This document shows positions 6,461-7,401 of a stretch of 7,401 bases of DNA, one piece after another. The notes beneath the pieces were generated by a model. That model was given only the letters and a program-made list of their open reading frames with translations. It was not told where the DNA came from and did not search any database. This DNA is from a bacterium. Lineage in GTDB: Bacteria; Pseudomonadota; Alphaproteobacteria; Caulobacterales; Hyphomonadaceae. The DNA lies in contig JAVBYB010000346.1 of NCBI GenBank assembly GCA_030824255.1, forward strand, positions 1 to 7,401, given 5' to 3'. The stretch's first letter is position 1. Each line of letters starts with the position of its first letter. The position numbers were made by a program, and so were the translations under genes.

Positions 6461-7056
6461 CCACTCAGCCCCAACAAGGAGAAAAGCCAACCAAGGGGGC
6501 CGGCATCAGCATTGCGCGAAACAAAACCATCGCCATTGTAGTCGATCTCGGCGTCGGCAATGCGCGTGGACATAACTTGATTGTCGGCATTGATGTCTAT
6601 TGGCCTAACGCGCCCGCGCACAACAATGCGCGTCCGCTCGCCATTTACACGCATAGCCTGCTCGCCCTGGATTGCGAGATCTCCATTGGGCAGAACGCCT
6701 GTCACGGTTACGCTGATCTGTGTGACAAGGCTTTCGCTGCGGCGGATCTCTCCGCGTCCGAGGTACTCGCCTTGTAGCGTGACATCGCCGCGCTGTGTCA
6801 GGTTATCGCTGCTGAGGGTACCGTGCGCAGCACGGGTACGCTGCGCCGAATTTTGCGCTGCGTTGCGGGCCTCAGTACTCTGGTAGACCACGACGGTCAG
6901 GACATCGCCTGGTTGTGCTGCCTTCTGATCACTCGCCAAGTTTGACCAGAGTGATTTTTTGTACAGATCATCCGCTATTGCAGTGTTGGTGTTCCCGCTA
7001 AAAAACGTGAGACCTGCAATGAGCCCGGTGAGGATGGCGCAGCGCGTCGATGTCAT
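6457..7056 (-). CDS. flgH: FlgH, flagellar L-ring protein, without a visible lipobox
   Basis: FlgH forms the L ring in the outer membrane. The 199-residue product carries the family core: GDVLTVVVYQ (50-59), TGVLPNGDLAIQGEQAMRVN (119-138), GRVRPIDI (148-155) and STRIADAEIDYNGDG (163-177). Typical FlgH is about 220-235 residues and a lipoprotein with a Leu-x-(Ala/Gly)-Cys lipobox. Here the only cysteine is residue 6, before the hydrophobic core, and the N-terminus looks like a normal Sec signal with cleavage after Thr-Ala-Ile-Ala at residue 28. The short segment before the first core motif is also compact. The ATG at 7056-7054 overlaps the flgA stop as ATGA; the ribosome site is weak, so coupling to flgA is likely. 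Confidence 0.95.
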   Translation of the reverse strand: MTSTRCAILTGLIAGLTFFSGNTNTAIADDLYKKSLWSNLASDQKAAQPGDVLTVVVYQSTEARNAAQNSAQRTRAAHGTLSSDNLTQRGDVTLQGEYLGRGEIRRSESLVTQISVTVTGVLPNGDLAIQGEQAMRVNGERTRIVVRGRVRPIDINADNQVMSTRIADAEIDYNGDGFVSRNADAGPLGWLFSLLGLSG

Positions 7057-7401
7057 TCGGTCGGCTCTGCTTCAACGTAAGTCGGAACGGCGAAGATATT
7101 GCCGTCGTCGTCGCGCACAAAAATACCACGCCCGCCGATCCCCGGTTGCACAGTGTGCACGTGGCGTTCGATGCGAACAGGTCCGACCGAGATTAAGACA
7201 GAAATTTCAGCGTTTGCGGCGAATGCGCTAGTAGGAGCATCGACTCGTCCAAGTAGGTCGCCGGATGCAATGTGGCGGGTAGCTCGGATGGCCCTGTACG
7301 CCTCATCGAATGCCAGAAGGTTGGACGAAGAAGGCCCCTCACATGACGCAGGCGCTAGGTCGTTCGCGACGATCAGTTCGCCTGCAGTTATGAGCCGTGT
7401 C
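7053..7401 (-). CDS. flgA: FlgA, P-ring assembly chaperone, C-terminal part
   Basis: FlgA is a periplasmic chaperone that binds FlgI and promotes P-ring assembly. Only the last 115 residues are inside the window; the start and signal peptide lie beyond the right edge. The frame reads TRLITAGELIVANDLAP near the edge, then AIRATRHIASGDLLGRVDAP, the SAF-type region in which FlgA has a basic 'aGd.L' motif. It ends with the beta-rich tail EISVLISVGPVRIERHVHTV, followed by a Gly-rich turn and IFVRDDDGNIFAVPTY, similar in pattern to alphaproteobacterial FlgA tails (a 'G-P-V-x-V-E-R' strand and a closing 'F-V-R-x-x-x-G'). The stop at 7055-7053 overlaps the flgH ATG. Position before flgH and flgI supports the name. 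Confidence 0.85.
   Translation of the reverse strand, partial: TRLITAGELIVANDLAPASCEGPSSSNLLAFDEAYRAIRATRHIASGDLLGRVDAPTSAFAANAEISVLISVGPVRIERHVHTVQPGIGGRGIFVRDDDGNIFAVPTYVEAEPTE

Noticed and set aside
6460..6490. Longer FlgI starting at ATG 6490
   Set aside because: The extra ten residues precede a normal signal peptide and lie inside flgH; ATG 6460 makes the ATGA junction seen elsewhere.

Overview
The window is a dense run of flagellar basal-body and export genes, all on the minus strand. Transcription therefore runs from the right edge to the left. Reading in that direction the order is flgA (3' part only), flgH, flgI, flgB, flgC, fliE, fliF, a 107-residue protein in the usual fliG position, fliH, fliI, fliJ, and the start of a probable fliK that runs off the left edge. 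I see no RNA gene, mobile element, CRISPR array or intergenic gap longer than 12 bases. No promoter or terminator is evident, so the operon should begin and end outside the window.

The organism is most likely an alphaproteobacterium. The tail of FlgA, the style of FliH and FlgC, and the gene grouping feel closest to sphingomonad, caulobacter or hyphomonad flagellar sets. That placement comes from recalled family resemblance, not a search, and should be held loosely.

Region by region: 7401-5333 encodes the periplasmic and outer-membrane part of the basal body (the P-ring chaperone FlgA, L-ring FlgH and P-ring FlgI). Positions 5326-4234 encode the proximal rod and the rod/MS-ring adaptor (FlgB, FlgC, FliE). 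Positions 4221-2721 encode the MS-ring protein FliF and the short protein after it. Positions 2724-265 encode the cytoplasmic export ATPase complex (stalk/regulator FliH, ATPase FliI, coiled-coil FliJ). Positions 268-1 begin the probable hook-length regulator. Every junction is either an overlap or a gap of at most 12 bases. Six of the eleven junctions are four-base ATGA or GTGA overlaps, which implies tight translational coupling.

The part most worth a second look is the FliF / 'fliG' region. FliF is only 396 residues, with no room for the usual beta-collar insertion and only a 37-residue cytoplasmic tail. The gene that should be fliG encodes a 107-residue, strongly basic protein with no recognisable FliG features. 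Both are intact and coupled to their neighbours, so this looks like a stable, reduced or rewired MS-ring/C-ring junction and not decay. FlgH also lacks the lipobox cysteine expected of an L-ring lipoprotein.
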